Part shown: positions 1 through 8,146 of the stretch, piece by piece
Layout: every line of letters begins with the position of its first letter
Position numbering within the stretch: position 1 is the stretch's first letter
NCBI GenBank assembly: GCA_030696775.1
Contig: JAUYRN010000027.1
Location: 124,001 to 188,000, forward strand
DNA from: Sulfuricurvum sp.
GTDB lineage: Bacteria; Campylobacterota; Campylobacteria; Campylobacterales; Sulfurimonadaceae
Reading direction: 5' to 3'
Length of the DNA: 64,000 nucleotides
Made by a program: the position numbers and the translations under genes
The notes under the pieces: model-generated
Database searches by the model: none
What the model was told of the DNA's origin: nothing
What the model saw: only the letters and a program-made list of their open reading frames with translations

Positions 1-1380
1 TTCCCCTTTGAGGAATGCAATCCCTTTAACATCACATGAAGCAGCAATAAAAATATTTTCATCACTGGCTTCAAGACCTTCGTTTGTTAACTGGGTAGTC
101 CAATAAGCAATTGATTTCTTTTCATCACGATCCGCGATGTCAATTGCATTATCTGTAGTTGGCTCAAGCTTAAGTTGTTCGGCCGCTATACGAATAATCT
201 CTGCATCAGGAGCCGTTGGTGTTTTACCAAAATAACCTAATACCATCTTACCATAACCTGGAGCTATTTTTTTCCATGGTCCCATAAGAGCATTGTTAAG
301 TGCTTGCTGAAAATAAAACTGAGACACAGGAGTCACCGACGTACCGTATCCCCCTTTTTCAACCACTTCACGCATTGCACGAATAACTTCAGGGTAACGA
401 TCCAACATATTGTTATCACGCATCATCTGAGTATTCGCCGTCAATGCACCTCCCGGCATCGGAGAAAATGGAATCAAAGGTGAAACTTGTGTCGCTTCTG
501 GCGGGATGAAATAGTCTTTCAAACAATCACCCAATACATCTTCGTACTGTAAGATTTTTTCAAGCTCTAAACCACCCAAATCAAAGTTCTTACCCTTGAC
601 CGCATGCAACATTGTCAGAATATCCGGTTGAGATGTACCACCACTCACAGGAGAAGCTGCCATATCAATACCATCAATACCTGCATCAAGCGCTGCCATA
701 TAACATGCAACACTTACACCCGCAGTTTCATGTGTATGAAGACGTAAATGTGTCCCTTCAGGAACAAGCTTACGTGCCATTTGAATCGTTTCATAGACTT
801 TTTGAGGACTTGATGTTCCACTTGCATCTTTGAAACAAATTGAACTGTAAGGGATTCCAGAGTCCAAAATATCTCGAAGAGTTTTTTCATAAAATGCAAC
901 GTCATGCGCACCCTCACAACCTGGAGGAAGGTCCATCATTGTCACAACGACTTCATGCTTTAGACCATGATGAACAATACGCTCACCAGAATATTTCAAA
1001 TTTTCAACATCATTAAGAGCATCAAAATTTCTAATTGTTGTCGTACCGTGCTTTTTAAACATCTTAGCATGCAAGTCAACCATCTCACGGCTACCCGTAT
1101 CAAGCATAACGGTATTAACACCACGAGCAAGAGTTTGAAGATTGGCATCCGGACCTACGATAGCACGGAACTGATCCATCATATCAAATGCATTTTCATT
1201 TAAATAGAAAAAAAGACTTTGAAAGCGCGCTCCGCCTCCAAATTCGAAATGGGTAATCCCTGCATGAGCCGCAGCTTCAACTGCTGGAAAAAAATCATTC
1301 ATCAGTACGCGTCCGCCAAATACGGATTGAAATCCGTCACGGAATGTTGTATCCATTATGTCGATATATTTTTTTGCCAT
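1..1380 (-). CDS. pycB: Pyruvate/oxaloacetate carboxyltransferase subunit (PycB/OadA type), 3' end outside window
   Basis: The visible 460 N-terminal residues form the carboxyltransferase domain of biotin-dependent pyruvate carboxylase subunit B or oxaloacetate decarboxylase alpha. Near the start the motif DTTFRDGFQS is the family signature (D-T-T-x-R-D-x-x-Q-S), followed by a TIM-barrel with LRLHTHETAG and the Ala/Met/Gly-rich segment SPMPGGALTANT. The start ATG at 1380 follows an AGGGA Shine-Dalgarno sequence. The reading frame is open at base 1, so the C-terminal biotinyl domain would lie outside. The enzyme moves CO2 between biotin and pyruvate/oxaloacetate in the cytoplasm. Which direction it works in cannot be decided without the neighbouring subunits. 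A small His-rich repeat gene lies about 100 bp upstream on the same strand and may be co-transcribed. Confidence 0.9.
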   Translation of the reverse strand, partial: MAKKYIDIMDTTFRDGFQSVFGGRVLMNDFFPAVEAAAHAGITHFEFGGGARFQSLFFYLNENAFDMMDQFRAIVGPDANLQTLARGVNTVMLDTGSREMVDLHAKMFKKHGTTTIRNFDALNDVENLKYSGERIVHHGLKHEVVVTMMDLPPGCEGAHDVAFYEKTLRDILDSGIPYSSICFKDASGTSSPQKVYETIQMARKLVPEGTHLRLHTHETAGVSVACYMAALDAGIDGIDMAASPVSGGTSQPDILTMLHAVKGKNFDLGGLELEKILQYEDVLGDCLKDYFIPPEATQVSPLIPFSPMPGGALTANTQMMRDNNMLDRYPEVIRAMREVVEKGGYGTSVTPVSQFYFQQALNNALMGPWKKIAPGYGKMVLGYFGKTPTAPDAEIIRIAAEQLKLEPTTDNAIDIADRDEKKSIAYWTTQLTNEGLEASDENIFIAASCDVKGIAFLKGE

Positions 1381-1484
1381 AATCCCTACTTTTAGTTTTA
1401 TTTATACACCAAAGGAATTCATCCCTTTAGCTATTCTAACCGCTAATGTTACTAAAGCTAGCCTCATTCAAGGCAGAAAACTTC

Positions 1485-1781
1485 TTATTTAGAAGATTTA
1501 TTATGATGATGGATTGCTGCAACGAGGGAAGCAAGCCCAGCTAAACCATTATTTTGACCTGAATTTTCAAGCTCATGATGATGAAGTGCTACAGCGATAG
1601 CCGCAACTCTTGCCCTAACATCATCGTTCTCTAAAGAATGATGATGCAGTGCAGCAGCAATTGCAGCCACTCTGGCACCTTCATGAGTAGGAAACGACTC
1701 ATTCGTACATGCTTGTAACTCTAAGAGGTTTTTAGGCTGCGACTTCGTAAAAAATTTCATTACTCTATCTAGTAATTCCAC
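1485..1781 (-). CDS. Small His-rich protein with three ARVAAIxxALHHH-type repeats
   Basis: Ninety-eight residues from a GTG start at 1781, chosen because AGAGGA lies eight bases upstream. A TTG at 1811 would add ten residues but has no ribosome site. The C-terminal two thirds carry three copies of an Ala-rich helix ending in three histidines: ARVAAIAAALHHH, ARVAAIAVALHHH and SLVAAIHHH. I see no signal peptide or membrane segment. The unit resembles the short C-terminal tail of OadG-type subunits of sodium-pumping decarboxylases. With pycB directly downstream this hints at a carboxylase accessory protein, but that is inference. A -10-like TATACT lies about 50 bp upstream of the GTG. Confidence 0.65.
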   Translation of the reverse strand: MELLDRVMKFFTKSQPKNLLELQACTNESFPTHEGARVAAIAAALHHHSLENDDVRARVAAIAVALHHHELENSGQNNGLAGLASLVAAIHHHNKSSK

Positions 1782-1896
1782 GTCTATGATTCCTCTACTG
1801 ATATTTGACAACGCAACACGTTAGTGTGATTTTAGTATAAAGTTCATTAAAATTAATTTACTGAACCGTTTCAATATAGCTCAAAGATAATTTTGT

Positions 1897-1902
1897 TACA
1901 AT
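1897..1902 (+). promoter_or_regulatory. Putative -10 element of the ppa promoter
   Basis: TACAAT in the context TTGTTACAAT lies 35 bases upstream of the ppa start. An AAAGAGGT ribosome site follows at about 1923. No good -35 element is visible, which is common for Campylobacterota sigma-70 promoters. Confidence 0.4.
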
Positions 1903-1936
1903 CCGCACCAATAAATAATGATAAAGAGGTACGCAA

Positions 1937-2458
1937 ATGGATCTTAGTAAAATTGGATATGGCGAAAACCCGGATAAAGTTAAAGCAATTATTGAAATTG
2001 CTTGTGGATCAAACATTAAGTATGAAGTTGAAAAAGAGAGCGGTGCTTTAGTCCTTGACCGTGTTATGCACTCAGCGATGTACTATCCGGCAAACTATGG
2101 TTTTGTAAATAAAACACTTTCCCAAGACGGTGATCCGGCTGATATTTTGATCCTTACTGAATATCCTATGGTTGAAGGATGTGTTACAAACTGCCGTTTA
2201 GTTGGTGTTTTAATCATGGAAGATGAAAGTGGAATTGACGAAAAACTGCTTGCTGTTCCAACTTCAAAAATCGATCCTACTTTTGATGCGATCCAAGATC
2301 TTGGAGATATTCCAAAACATACATTGGCAAAAATCAAAAATTTCTTTGAAACCTATAAAATGCTAGAACCAAATAAATGGGTAAAAGTAAAAGGATTTGA
2401 GGATAAAGCATCTGCAACTAAAATCCTAGAAGATGCAATTGCTGCATACAAAGAATAA
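1937..2458 (+). CDS. ppa: Inorganic pyrophosphatase
   Basis: The 173-residue product is a full-length family I soluble pyrophosphatase. It hydrolyses pyrophosphate to two phosphates in the cytoplasm and so drives biosynthesis, including the nucleotidyl-sugar synthesis used by the glycogen locus in this window. The metal-binding signature DGDPADIL is present (about residues 65-72), with upstream YYPANYGFV and VLDRVMHS segments typical of the family. The ATG at 1937 is preceded by AAAGAGGT. A small membrane-protein gene follows after 8 bp and is probably co-transcribed. Confidence 0.97.
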   Translation: MDLSKIGYGENPDKVKAIIEIACGSNIKYEVEKESGALVLDRVMHSAMYYPANYGFVNKTLSQDGDPADILILTEYPMVEGCVTNCRLVGVLIMEDESGIDEKLLAVPTSKIDPTFDAIQDLGDIPKHTLAKIKNFFETYKMLEPNKWVKVKGFEDKASATKILEDAIAAYKE

Positions 2459-2466
2459 GTTTACCA

Positions 2467-2757
2467 ATGATTGATTTTTCTTCGCCCGAATTTTTCTCTT
2501 ATGCTATTTTTGGTGTAATCTTAAATTTCATTTTTTCAATGGCATTTGGAGTGTATCTGAGTAATAACATCGGGATTGAAGAAATGCTTCTCTCAAAAGG
2601 TGAAAAAGAGCAGCAGTGGTGGCTATCACTCTCTCTTGTAATACCTTTTGCAAAGATGATAATTACCCTCTATCGTGTTGCTATCCTACAATTTTACTTT
2701 CTTGACCAAGGAAAGTCTCATAAAGAGTTCTGGGTTTATCTCACAACTGACGATTAA
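2467..2757 (+). CDS. Small hypothetical membrane protein
   Basis: This 96-residue protein has two hydrophobic stretches, about residues 10-32 (FFSYAIFGVILNFIFSMAFGVYL) and 50-75, suggesting two inner-membrane helices with a charged loop (SKGEKEQQ) between them. I do not recognise a family. It starts 8 bp after ppa with the same orientation, so co-transcription is likely, but no functional link can be claimed. Confidence 0.7.
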   Translation: MIDFSSPEFFSYAIFGVILNFIFSMAFGVYLSNNIGIEEMLLSKGEKEQQWWLSLSLVIPFAKMIITLYRVAILQFYFLDQGKSHKEFWVYLTTDD

Positions 2758-3017
2758 TCAACTTCCAAATTTCTTTTTTCAGCTTAAATATAGCTTAATA
2801 TTAAATATTGACTTAAGTTAAGCGAGAATAAATAACATTTTGTAACACATCATACCCATAATTTAAAGTTATCTTAATATTAACTTTCCCTATACATAGG
2901 AACCAATCACCTATTTTCATTACTTTTTCTTAACTAAATCATTTAGAAGTTCAACAACAGCAGTGGAAGCTTATGAATACCTTAAAATTTCACTACCGAA
3001 ATAAGGAGGTATAAAAA

Positions 3018-3557
3018 ATGAAAATTCTTTCATTCCTAGTTCTCTTTGTATGCGCATCATTAGCCGATAATACAATTCACCAAATGAGTCCAAAGCAACT
3101 ACATGTTTTACAAACTGTTCGAGATGTCGCCAAAACTATTCCCGACAAGCATGGTCAAACTTATGAAAATACCGTAAGTGCTATTTGTATTACTGAAAGC
3201 AGTGCAGGTAAAAATACGATAGGTGATTTTCACAATAAAAAATCATTTACCAAAGCCTCCCTTGGGCCAATGCAAGTTCGTGTATCAACGGCTAGGCACG
3301 TTTCTCAAAATATTAGAACTCTCAGCTGGCTTAATAAGCTTACTGATATTCAACTTGCAGCACGACTTTTAGGTGATACCCGTTTATCTGCAAAAGTTGC
3401 AACCTATTACGTAGTATTACTACACAATAGACGTGGAAACTCTTTTAATGCTGTCAGCGGCTATAATGGAGGAATGGTGAATCATAAATACTATGATAAA
3501 ATTATGAAAAATAAAGCAGTTATTGCGCAACTTGTCGCTAACGGAAAACTCTCTTAA
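3018..3557 (+). CDS. Secreted lysozyme-fold (lytic transglycosylase-like) protein
   Basis: The 179-residue product begins with a cleavable signal peptide (MKILSFLVLFVCASLA). The mature part has the order of motifs of an SLT/lysozyme-like fold: ICITESS with candidate catalytic Glu60, then SLGPMQV (compare S-x-G-L-M-Q), then VSGYNGG near the end. It therefore probably cleaves peptidoglycan in the periplasm. It is shorter than the soluble Slt enzymes and has no visible cell-wall-binding domain. A very strong ribosome site, TAAGGAGGT, precedes the ATG at 3018. It stands alone, upstream of a small membrane protein and a histidine kinase operon. Confidence 0.7.
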   Translation: MKILSFLVLFVCASLADNTIHQMSPKQLHVLQTVRDVAKTIPDKHGQTYENTVSAICITESSAGKNTIGDFHNKKSFTKASLGPMQVRVSTARHVSQNIRTLSWLNKLTDIQLAARLLGDTRLSAKVATYYVVLLHNRRGNSFNAVSGYNGGMVNHKYYDKIMKNKAVIAQLVANGKLS

Positions 3558-3598
3558 AAATTCGCTATAATATTCCCATATTTGATGGGAGTCTGTAC

Positions 3599-3805
3599 AT
3601 GGATGATGATAAACTCAAACTAATTCTTGCGGGACTTGGCGGATTGGTTTTTAGTCTGATTTTCATATTGTTGGCTTTTGTTCTTCCCCTTAAAGATAAC
3701 AGTGTCAATACACAATTGCAAGCTCAACGTACTCTTGAAAAGATTTCAAAAGGGATTAAAGAAGGTCAGCTTCGACCTCCTCCACAAGATCAAAGCAATC
3801 ACTAA
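3599..3805 (+). CDS. Small single-pass membrane protein
   Basis: This 68-residue product has one strongly hydrophobic segment (about residues 8-30) followed by a polar Gln/Pro-rich tail ending in PPPQDQSNH. The stop codon overlaps the start of the downstream receiver-histidine kinase (TAATG), which indicates translational coupling. I recognise no family. The coupling suggests a role connected with the signalling or flagellar genes that follow. Confidence 0.65.
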   Translation: MDDDKLKLILAGLGGLVFSLIFILLAFVLPLKDNSVNTQLQAQRTLEKISKGIKEGQLRPPPQDQSNH

Positions 3806-5406
3806 TGAATGAGTCTATAGATAAAAAGCTTTTATATCGTACCAAGAATCTGCGTGTTTTATATGTGGAAGACTCTACCGTTATGCGTCATGCTACCAGC
3901 AAAATTCTCAAAGATTATTTTTATTCTGTTGATACGGCAATTGATGGAGTAGACGGATATAAACTTTTTCTCGATTACCACGATAAATATGATTTATTTT
4001 ATGACATACTTATCACTGATTTGGAAATGCCAAATATGGATGGTCGTGAACTTACACGACGTGTTCTAGATATAAATCCTCTGCAAGAAATTATTATTAT
4101 CTCTTCGCATAAAGACTCATCCGATCTTATTGATCTCATTAATCTTGGAATAACAAAATTTTTAACTAAACCTATCCAGACTGGCCTTTTGCAAGAAATA
4201 ATTGCTGATATTGCCAATCATCTTTATCTCGAAAAATTAAAAAAAGAGGAACACAGTGATTTAACCCAACACAATGAACTCTTAAAAAAACGCGAGAATG
4301 ATCATTTGATACGGCTTCAAAGCAGTCTTAAAACACTGGAAGAGTTCAATGATGCACTCAACGAAAGCGGCATTGTAAGTAAAACGGATACGCAAGGTAT
4401 TATCACCTATGTAAACGATTCTTTTTGTAAGGTTACAGGATACGAGCGCCATGAGCTTATCGGTCAAAAACACAGTATTATCAACAGCGGAGAGATGAGT
4501 TCTAGTTTCTTTAGTAAATTATGGAATACCATTAATAGTGGTAAAAGCTATAAAGCTGTTTTTAAAAACCGTTCAAAAAATGGATCATTTTATTATGCAG
4601 AATCCCTGATTAAGCCTATCATTAATACTGAAGGTGAGATTTTCGAATATATTGCTATTGAACACGATATTACACGGATGATGGAATCGATTGAAAACGC
4701 TAAAAAAGCTGAAAAAAACAAAGATGATTTTTTTCGAAATATTTCCCATGAAATGCGTACTCCACTCAATGCTATTCTTGGTCTTACCTCTTTACTTATG
4801 CGACGAGCGAATGACGACGATACAAAACTCACAAGCGCGCTGAGTGTTATGGATGAAAGCGCTCATCATCTTCATCAAATGATTGAATCCATTCTTGATG
4901 TGCAAAATATTCAAAATAATTCCTTTGTACTAAATGAAAAAGAGTTTGAACTTCTTGAATTACTTCATGATTGCACTAAAGTCTGTCAACTTAAAGGAGA
5001 AGAAAAAGGGGTAAACTTTTTCTTTCAAGTTGACTCGAATCTGCCCTTGACCGGTTTTGGTGATCCCGTTAGGATAAAACAAGTTTTTAAAGAAATACTC
5101 GATAATGCCTTTAAATTTACCCAAAAAGGGGGCCAAGTAGATTTACATGTCACCTTTGAACATGAAGAAAATATTCTATTGGCTCAAATAACGGATACCG
5201 GCATTGGCATCAATAGAGAGAGTCAAGGAAAAATATATGAGCTCACTCAAATCGACAGTTCTCTTGCTCGTAAATATGAAGGTGCAGGCTTAGGCCTTAC
5301 AATTGTCAATGCAATTGTCATAAAAATGAAAGGGACACTCACCGTTCACTCTGACATAGGGCAAGGAACAACTTTTTTAATCGAATTACCCCTAAAGCAC
5401 TTCTAG
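3805..5406 (+). CDS. Response-regulator / PAS / histidine kinase hybrid
   Basis: The 533 residues read as an N-terminal receiver domain (VLYVEDSTVMR, phosphoacceptor Asp72 in LITDLEMPNMDG, Lys in FLTKPI), a short linker helix, a PAS domain (about 180-300; NDSFCKVTGYERHELIG), a HisKA domain with His315 in NISHEMRTPLN, and a C-terminal HATPase_c domain (DNAFKFTQKGG, DTGIGI, GAGLGLTIV). No transmembrane segment is visible, so it is cytoplasmic. A receiver placed before the kinase suggests that an upstream kinase or phosphorelay gates it. It overlaps the small gene before it by one base and is followed after 2 bp by a FliK-like gene. Confidence 0.92.
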   Translation: MNESIDKKLLYRTKNLRVLYVEDSTVMRHATSKILKDYFYSVDTAIDGVDGYKLFLDYHDKYDLFYDILITDLEMPNMDGRELTRRVLDINPLQEIIIISSHKDSSDLIDLINLGITKFLTKPIQTGLLQEIIADIANHLYLEKLKKEEHSDLTQHNELLKKRENDHLIRLQSSLKTLEEFNDALNESGIVSKTDTQGIITYVNDSFCKVTGYERHELIGQKHSIINSGEMSSSFFSKLWNTINSGKSYKAVFKNRSKNGSFYYAESLIKPIINTEGEIFEYIAIEHDITRMMESIENAKKAEKNKDDFFRNISHEMRTPLNAILGLTSLLMRRANDDDTKLTSALSVMDESAHHLHQMIESILDVQNIQNNSFVLNEKEFELLELLHDCTKVCQLKGEEKGVNFFFQVDSNLPLTGFGDPVRIKQVFKEILDNAFKFTQKGGQVDLHVTFEHEENILLAQITDTGIGINRESQGKIYELTQIDSSLARKYEGAGLGLTIVNAIVIKMKGTLTVHSDIGQGTTFLIELPLKHF

Positions 5407-5408
5407 CA

Positions 5409-6362
5409 ATGATCACTTCAACCACGCACTCCAAACTTTCTCTTTTGCTCCCTAGTCAAAACAAAGTACTCACCGAAATCATCAAACAAGCTTCTCCTGA
5501 ACAATTAAGTAATTTACAGGAAAAAAGCAATCTTAAATCGTTTTTAGGATCACTTTTTCATGATACGCTCACCAACACTAAATCCGATTCGATACTCCTC
5601 GATATGCTCAAAAACAATTCCTCATTTAAAAATATGGGGAATTTCACCGATAATCTCAAAACTCTTCTAACGTTATTAAAAGAGGAGCCTTCCCTCTCAC
5701 CAAAACTCGTTAAGCTCGAAAATTTTGTAGAATCTATTCAGACCATAAATGTCCCTATTTTAAAAGAAAAAATCGTACATTCCGGTGTTTTTATGGAATC
5801 TAAAATTGCTTCCTTGGCAGATGCGTCACTCCAAGAGGTAGAGCAAAGTATGGGACGAGATGTCAAATCCAATCTTTTAGCCCTTAAATCTGACCTAGAA
5901 AAATTGAATTTACCTAACAATGAAGCACTCCAAAATCACATCGATCAACTTACCACGAACATTGACTATCATCAGCTTCTTTCACATCTAAGTTCTGCCA
6001 ATTCGCTTTATTTTCCATTTAGCTGGGATCAGCTTCAGGAAGGAAGTGTTACTTTTAAAAAAGAAAAAGGAAAAAAATTTTATTGTGAGATCAATCTAAT
6101 TTTGAAAGAATACGGTGAAATTGACCTGATGATGGGTCTTTATGAGGAAAATCAACTTGAAATCCAAATACACACCGAAAAAACTTCCTTAAAAGCACTG
6201 ATTCAATCCCATCTTGAACTTTTAAAGACGCTGCTCATCGAGGCAGGAATCACTTTACGCATTATTCGCGTGCACGATACCAAAGACCTCCTTACCCCTT
6301 CTACAACAGCTTATTCACCCGAAGCAACGGATAACCATTTTGGCTTTGAGGCTCTCGTATGA
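5409..6362 (+). CDS. FliK-like flagellar hook-length control family protein
   Basis: This 317-residue, mostly polar and helical protein has a C-terminal part (about 200-290) resembling the Flg_hook domain of FliK. The SLYFPFSW-type entry and the pattern of alternating strands and helices up to IEAGITLRIIRV support this. The call also rests on the next gene, which overlaps by four bases (ATGA) and encodes a stand-alone FlhB C-terminal domain. FliK talks to FlhB's C-terminal domain to switch export substrate in the flagellar type III secretion system. The similarity is weak by eye, and it is probably an auxiliary FliK-like protein rather than the main FliK. Confidence 0.55.
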   Translation: MITSTTHSKLSLLLPSQNKVLTEIIKQASPEQLSNLQEKSNLKSFLGSLFHDTLTNTKSDSILLDMLKNNSSFKNMGNFTDNLKTLLTLLKEEPSLSPKLVKLENFVESIQTINVPILKEKIVHSGVFMESKIASLADASLQEVEQSMGRDVKSNLLALKSDLEKLNLPNNEALQNHIDQLTTNIDYHQLLSHLSSANSLYFPFSWDQLQEGSVTFKKEKGKKFYCEINLILKEYGEIDLMMGLYEENQLEIQIHTEKTSLKALIQSHLELLKTLLIEAGITLRIIRVHDTKDLLTPSTTAYSPEATDNHFGFEALV

Positions 6363-6613
6363 AGAAAGCAGTTGCACTTAGCTATGACAAAATTAACGAT
6401 AGAGCGCCCAAAGTTATTGCCAAAGGTAAAGGGGATACAGCTGAAAACATCATAAAAATTGCACAACTGCATAATCTTCCCATCACTCAAGATGAAGATC
6501 TCGTCGAATTGCTCAGTAAAGTCGAAATCGATCGTGAGATTCCCGATAAACTTTACGTAGCCGTTGCTGAAGTATTTAAATTTCTCTATACGATTACCCA
6601 TAAAGAGCCCTAA
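6359..6613 (+). CDS. flhX: FlhB C-terminal domain homologue (FlhX/FhlX type)
   Basis: The 84 residues correspond to the cytoplasmic C-terminal piece of FlhB that is normally produced by autocleavage at NPTH: AVALSYD, then DRAPKVIAKGKGDTAENI, then HNLPITQDEDLVELLSKVEIDREIPDKLYVAVAEVF. Instead of the NPTH-A start it begins directly after the cleavage position (MKKAVALSYD). Such free-standing FlhB fragments are known in Campylobacterota (FlhX of Helicobacter pylori can replace the cleaved FlhB piece). It overlaps the FliK-like gene by four bases, so the two are made together. Confidence 0.85.
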   Translation: MKKAVALSYDKINDRAPKVIAKGKGDTAENIIKIAQLHNLPITQDEDLVELLSKVEIDREIPDKLYVAVAEVFKFLYTITHKEP

Positions 6614-6635
6614 AAAATTATGCTACACTTTCAGT

Positions 6636-7076
6636 ATGAAAAAATATACCAATCCTTTTTGGGAAACCAAACAACTCAATGAACTTACGAATGAAGAATG
6701 GGAAGCACTGTGTGATGGCTGCGGACTATGCTGTCTGCATAAACTCCAAGACGAAGATGTCGAAGACGCACCTGTTTTAATGACACGTGTCGTTTGCCGC
6801 TGTTACGATCTCCAGGCTCTCGGATGCAGTGATTATCCAAACCGACAAAAAATTGTCCCAGAATGTACAGCTCTTTCTATCAAAAGAGCCTCTGAATTTG
6901 AGTGGCTTCCGCAAACCTGTGCTTACCGTTTACGCCATCATAATCTTCCACTCCCGCAATGGCATCCTCTTATCACGGGAACACGGGAGAGTGTTCAACC
7001 GTATAGTGTTCGCGCGCTTAATCCTGTTCTCGAAACTGAAACGATTGATTTTGAAGACTATCTTATCCAGAATTAA
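6636..7076 (+). CDS. YcgN-type cysteine cluster protein
   Basis: This 146-residue protein has the N-terminal cluster CDGCGLCC (C26, C29, C32, C33) of the YcgN/UPF0260 family, followed by further conserved Cys (CRCYDLQALGCSDYPNR, PECTAL, PQTCAYR) likely to bind metal. The function of the family is not settled. The ATG at 6636 is chosen because homologues begin with a similar Phe-Trp segment (NPFWE). An upstream in-frame ATG at 6564 would lie inside flhX. No clear ribosome site precedes it, and the short ATGCTACACT upstream could be a -10 for an almost leaderless message. Confidence 0.8.
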   Translation: MKKYTNPFWETKQLNELTNEEWEALCDGCGLCCLHKLQDEDVEDAPVLMTRVVCRCYDLQALGCSDYPNRQKIVPECTALSIKRASEFEWLPQTCAYRLRHHNLPLPQWHPLITGTRESVQPYSVRALNPVLETETIDFEDYLIQN

Positions 7077-7138
7077 GAATTTTAGCTTAATTTCTAAAAT
7101 GGCATAATGAATTACATCAAAATTTTGTGGGAGCTATA

Positions 7139-7510
7139 ATGACGGTTTTATTGGTAGATGACAGCAAAATTGTACGCATACTTTTAAGAAATGTTTTAAC
7201 AAAAATTTTAGGGACAAATACCGTTTTTTTAGAAGCAGAAAATGGTGAGATAGCACTTGAACATATGAAGACTAGATCCGTAGATCTCATGATGCTCGAT
7301 TGGAATATGCCCATCATGAACGGGGAACAAGTTGTTGATGCCGTTCGTTCCAACCCTGCGTACATTAAAACAAGAATCATTATGGCAACGACTGAGGGTG
7401 GCAAAAATGAAGTGCTTCGTATGATTAAAAAAGGGGTGAACGGCTATCTCGTTAAACCATTTCAAGAACCCAATATCATTAAAGCAATCGAAGCGCTTCG
7501 AATGCGCTAA
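7139..7510 (+). CDS. Single-domain CheY-like response regulator
   Basis: The 123 residues form one receiver domain: acidic pair D7/D8 (LLVDDSK), phosphoacceptor D54 (MLDWNMPIMNG), Thr in MATTEGG and Lys in YLVKPF. There is no output domain, so it works through protein contact, as CheY does with the flagellar motor or in a phosphorelay. The ATG at 7139 has GGGAG just upstream. An in-frame GTG at 7127 would overlap that site and is less likely. It could receive phosphate from the hybrid kinase at 3805-5406, but that is a guess from proximity. Confidence 0.9.
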   Translation: MTVLLVDDSKIVRILLRNVLTKILGTNTVFLEAENGEIALEHMKTRSVDLMMLDWNMPIMNGEQVVDAVRSNPAYIKTRIIMATTEGGKNEVLRMIKKGVNGYLVKPFQEPNIIKAIEALRMR

Positions 7511-7514
7511 TTGC

Positions 7515-8123
7515 TTATTTTACGATACACTTTAGCAGTCGAGAATCGTTTTTATACTCTATCAAAATTTGCTTTACACGATCTTGCCATAATATGCCAA
7601 ATAGTTCTAGCTGGGAAGCATCGGCTCGCGCTGATGCAATAAGAGGAAGAAGCTCACCCATACGTGGGTCACTCATAACGAAAGAGGGATTGTAACTAAG
7701 GGTTACTCGCTCAAGCGTATCAACACGCTCAAGTGCCATCTCGCCTTCTATTTGAACATCATAGAAAAGCAACTGTCGACGATCAAACTTTCCTGCTAGC
7801 CCATGAAAGCCACCCACATCGGTTGCCCCTGTAATCATAGAGGCAACATTCGCAATAACCCCTACGACTCCATCACCAAGCGTACCCTTCATTAGGACTT
7901 TAATCTCTCCACGTACAGGCGTTTTATCCCCATACAGTGATTTAAGTCCCTCTTGCACCATCAAAAAGGCACCAGCTACTGTAGGACACGAATGGCCAGC
8001 CAGTTTTACCACATCCCTATACGTATAGTCAATTATACCGTTACTCGCAGCTCCAAGTACCTCAGAGAGCGGATCACGCACTACTATGGGTGCAACATCA
8101 TTAAAAAAATCCGGTGTTATCAT
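7515..8123 (-). CDS. FmdE-family protein
   Basis: This 202-residue protein matches the FmdE family, named after subunit E of molybdenum formylmethanofuran dehydrogenase. The hallmark GHSCPTVAGAF lies at residues 43-53, where His44 and Cys46 are likely metal ligands, followed by the family's Gly-rich segment (GTLGDGVVGVIANVASMITGATDVGGFHG). Bacteria without methanogenesis often carry FmdE proteins whose role is unknown, perhaps in metal or cofactor handling. The start ATG follows AGGGAGAG. The promoter carries an FNR-like site at the class II position, so expression is probably tied to low oxygen or nitrogen oxides. Confidence 0.8.
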   Translation of the reverse strand: MITPDFFNDVAPIVVRDPLSEVLGAASNGIIDYTYRDVVKLAGHSCPTVAGAFLMVQEGLKSLYGDKTPVRGEIKVLMKGTLGDGVVGVIANVASMITGATDVGGFHGLAGKFDRRQLLFYDVQIEGEMALERVDTLERVTLSYNPSFVMSDPRMGELLPLIASARADASQLELFGILWQDRVKQILIEYKNDSRLLKCIVK

Positions 8124-8146
8124 CGTTTCTCTCCCTAAAAGAAAAG

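Noticed and set aside
2973-3014. 13-codon ORF ending just before the lytic-transglycosylase-like gene, as a leader peptide
   Set aside because: Only a weak GGAAG ribosome site, no regulatory codon bias and no alternative hairpins. The strong AAGGAGGT of the main gene lies inside it.
7953-8138. Plus-strand ORF over the FmdE-like gene start
   Set aside because: Shadow frame without a ribosome site. The minus-strand gene has conserved family motifs and its own promoter.
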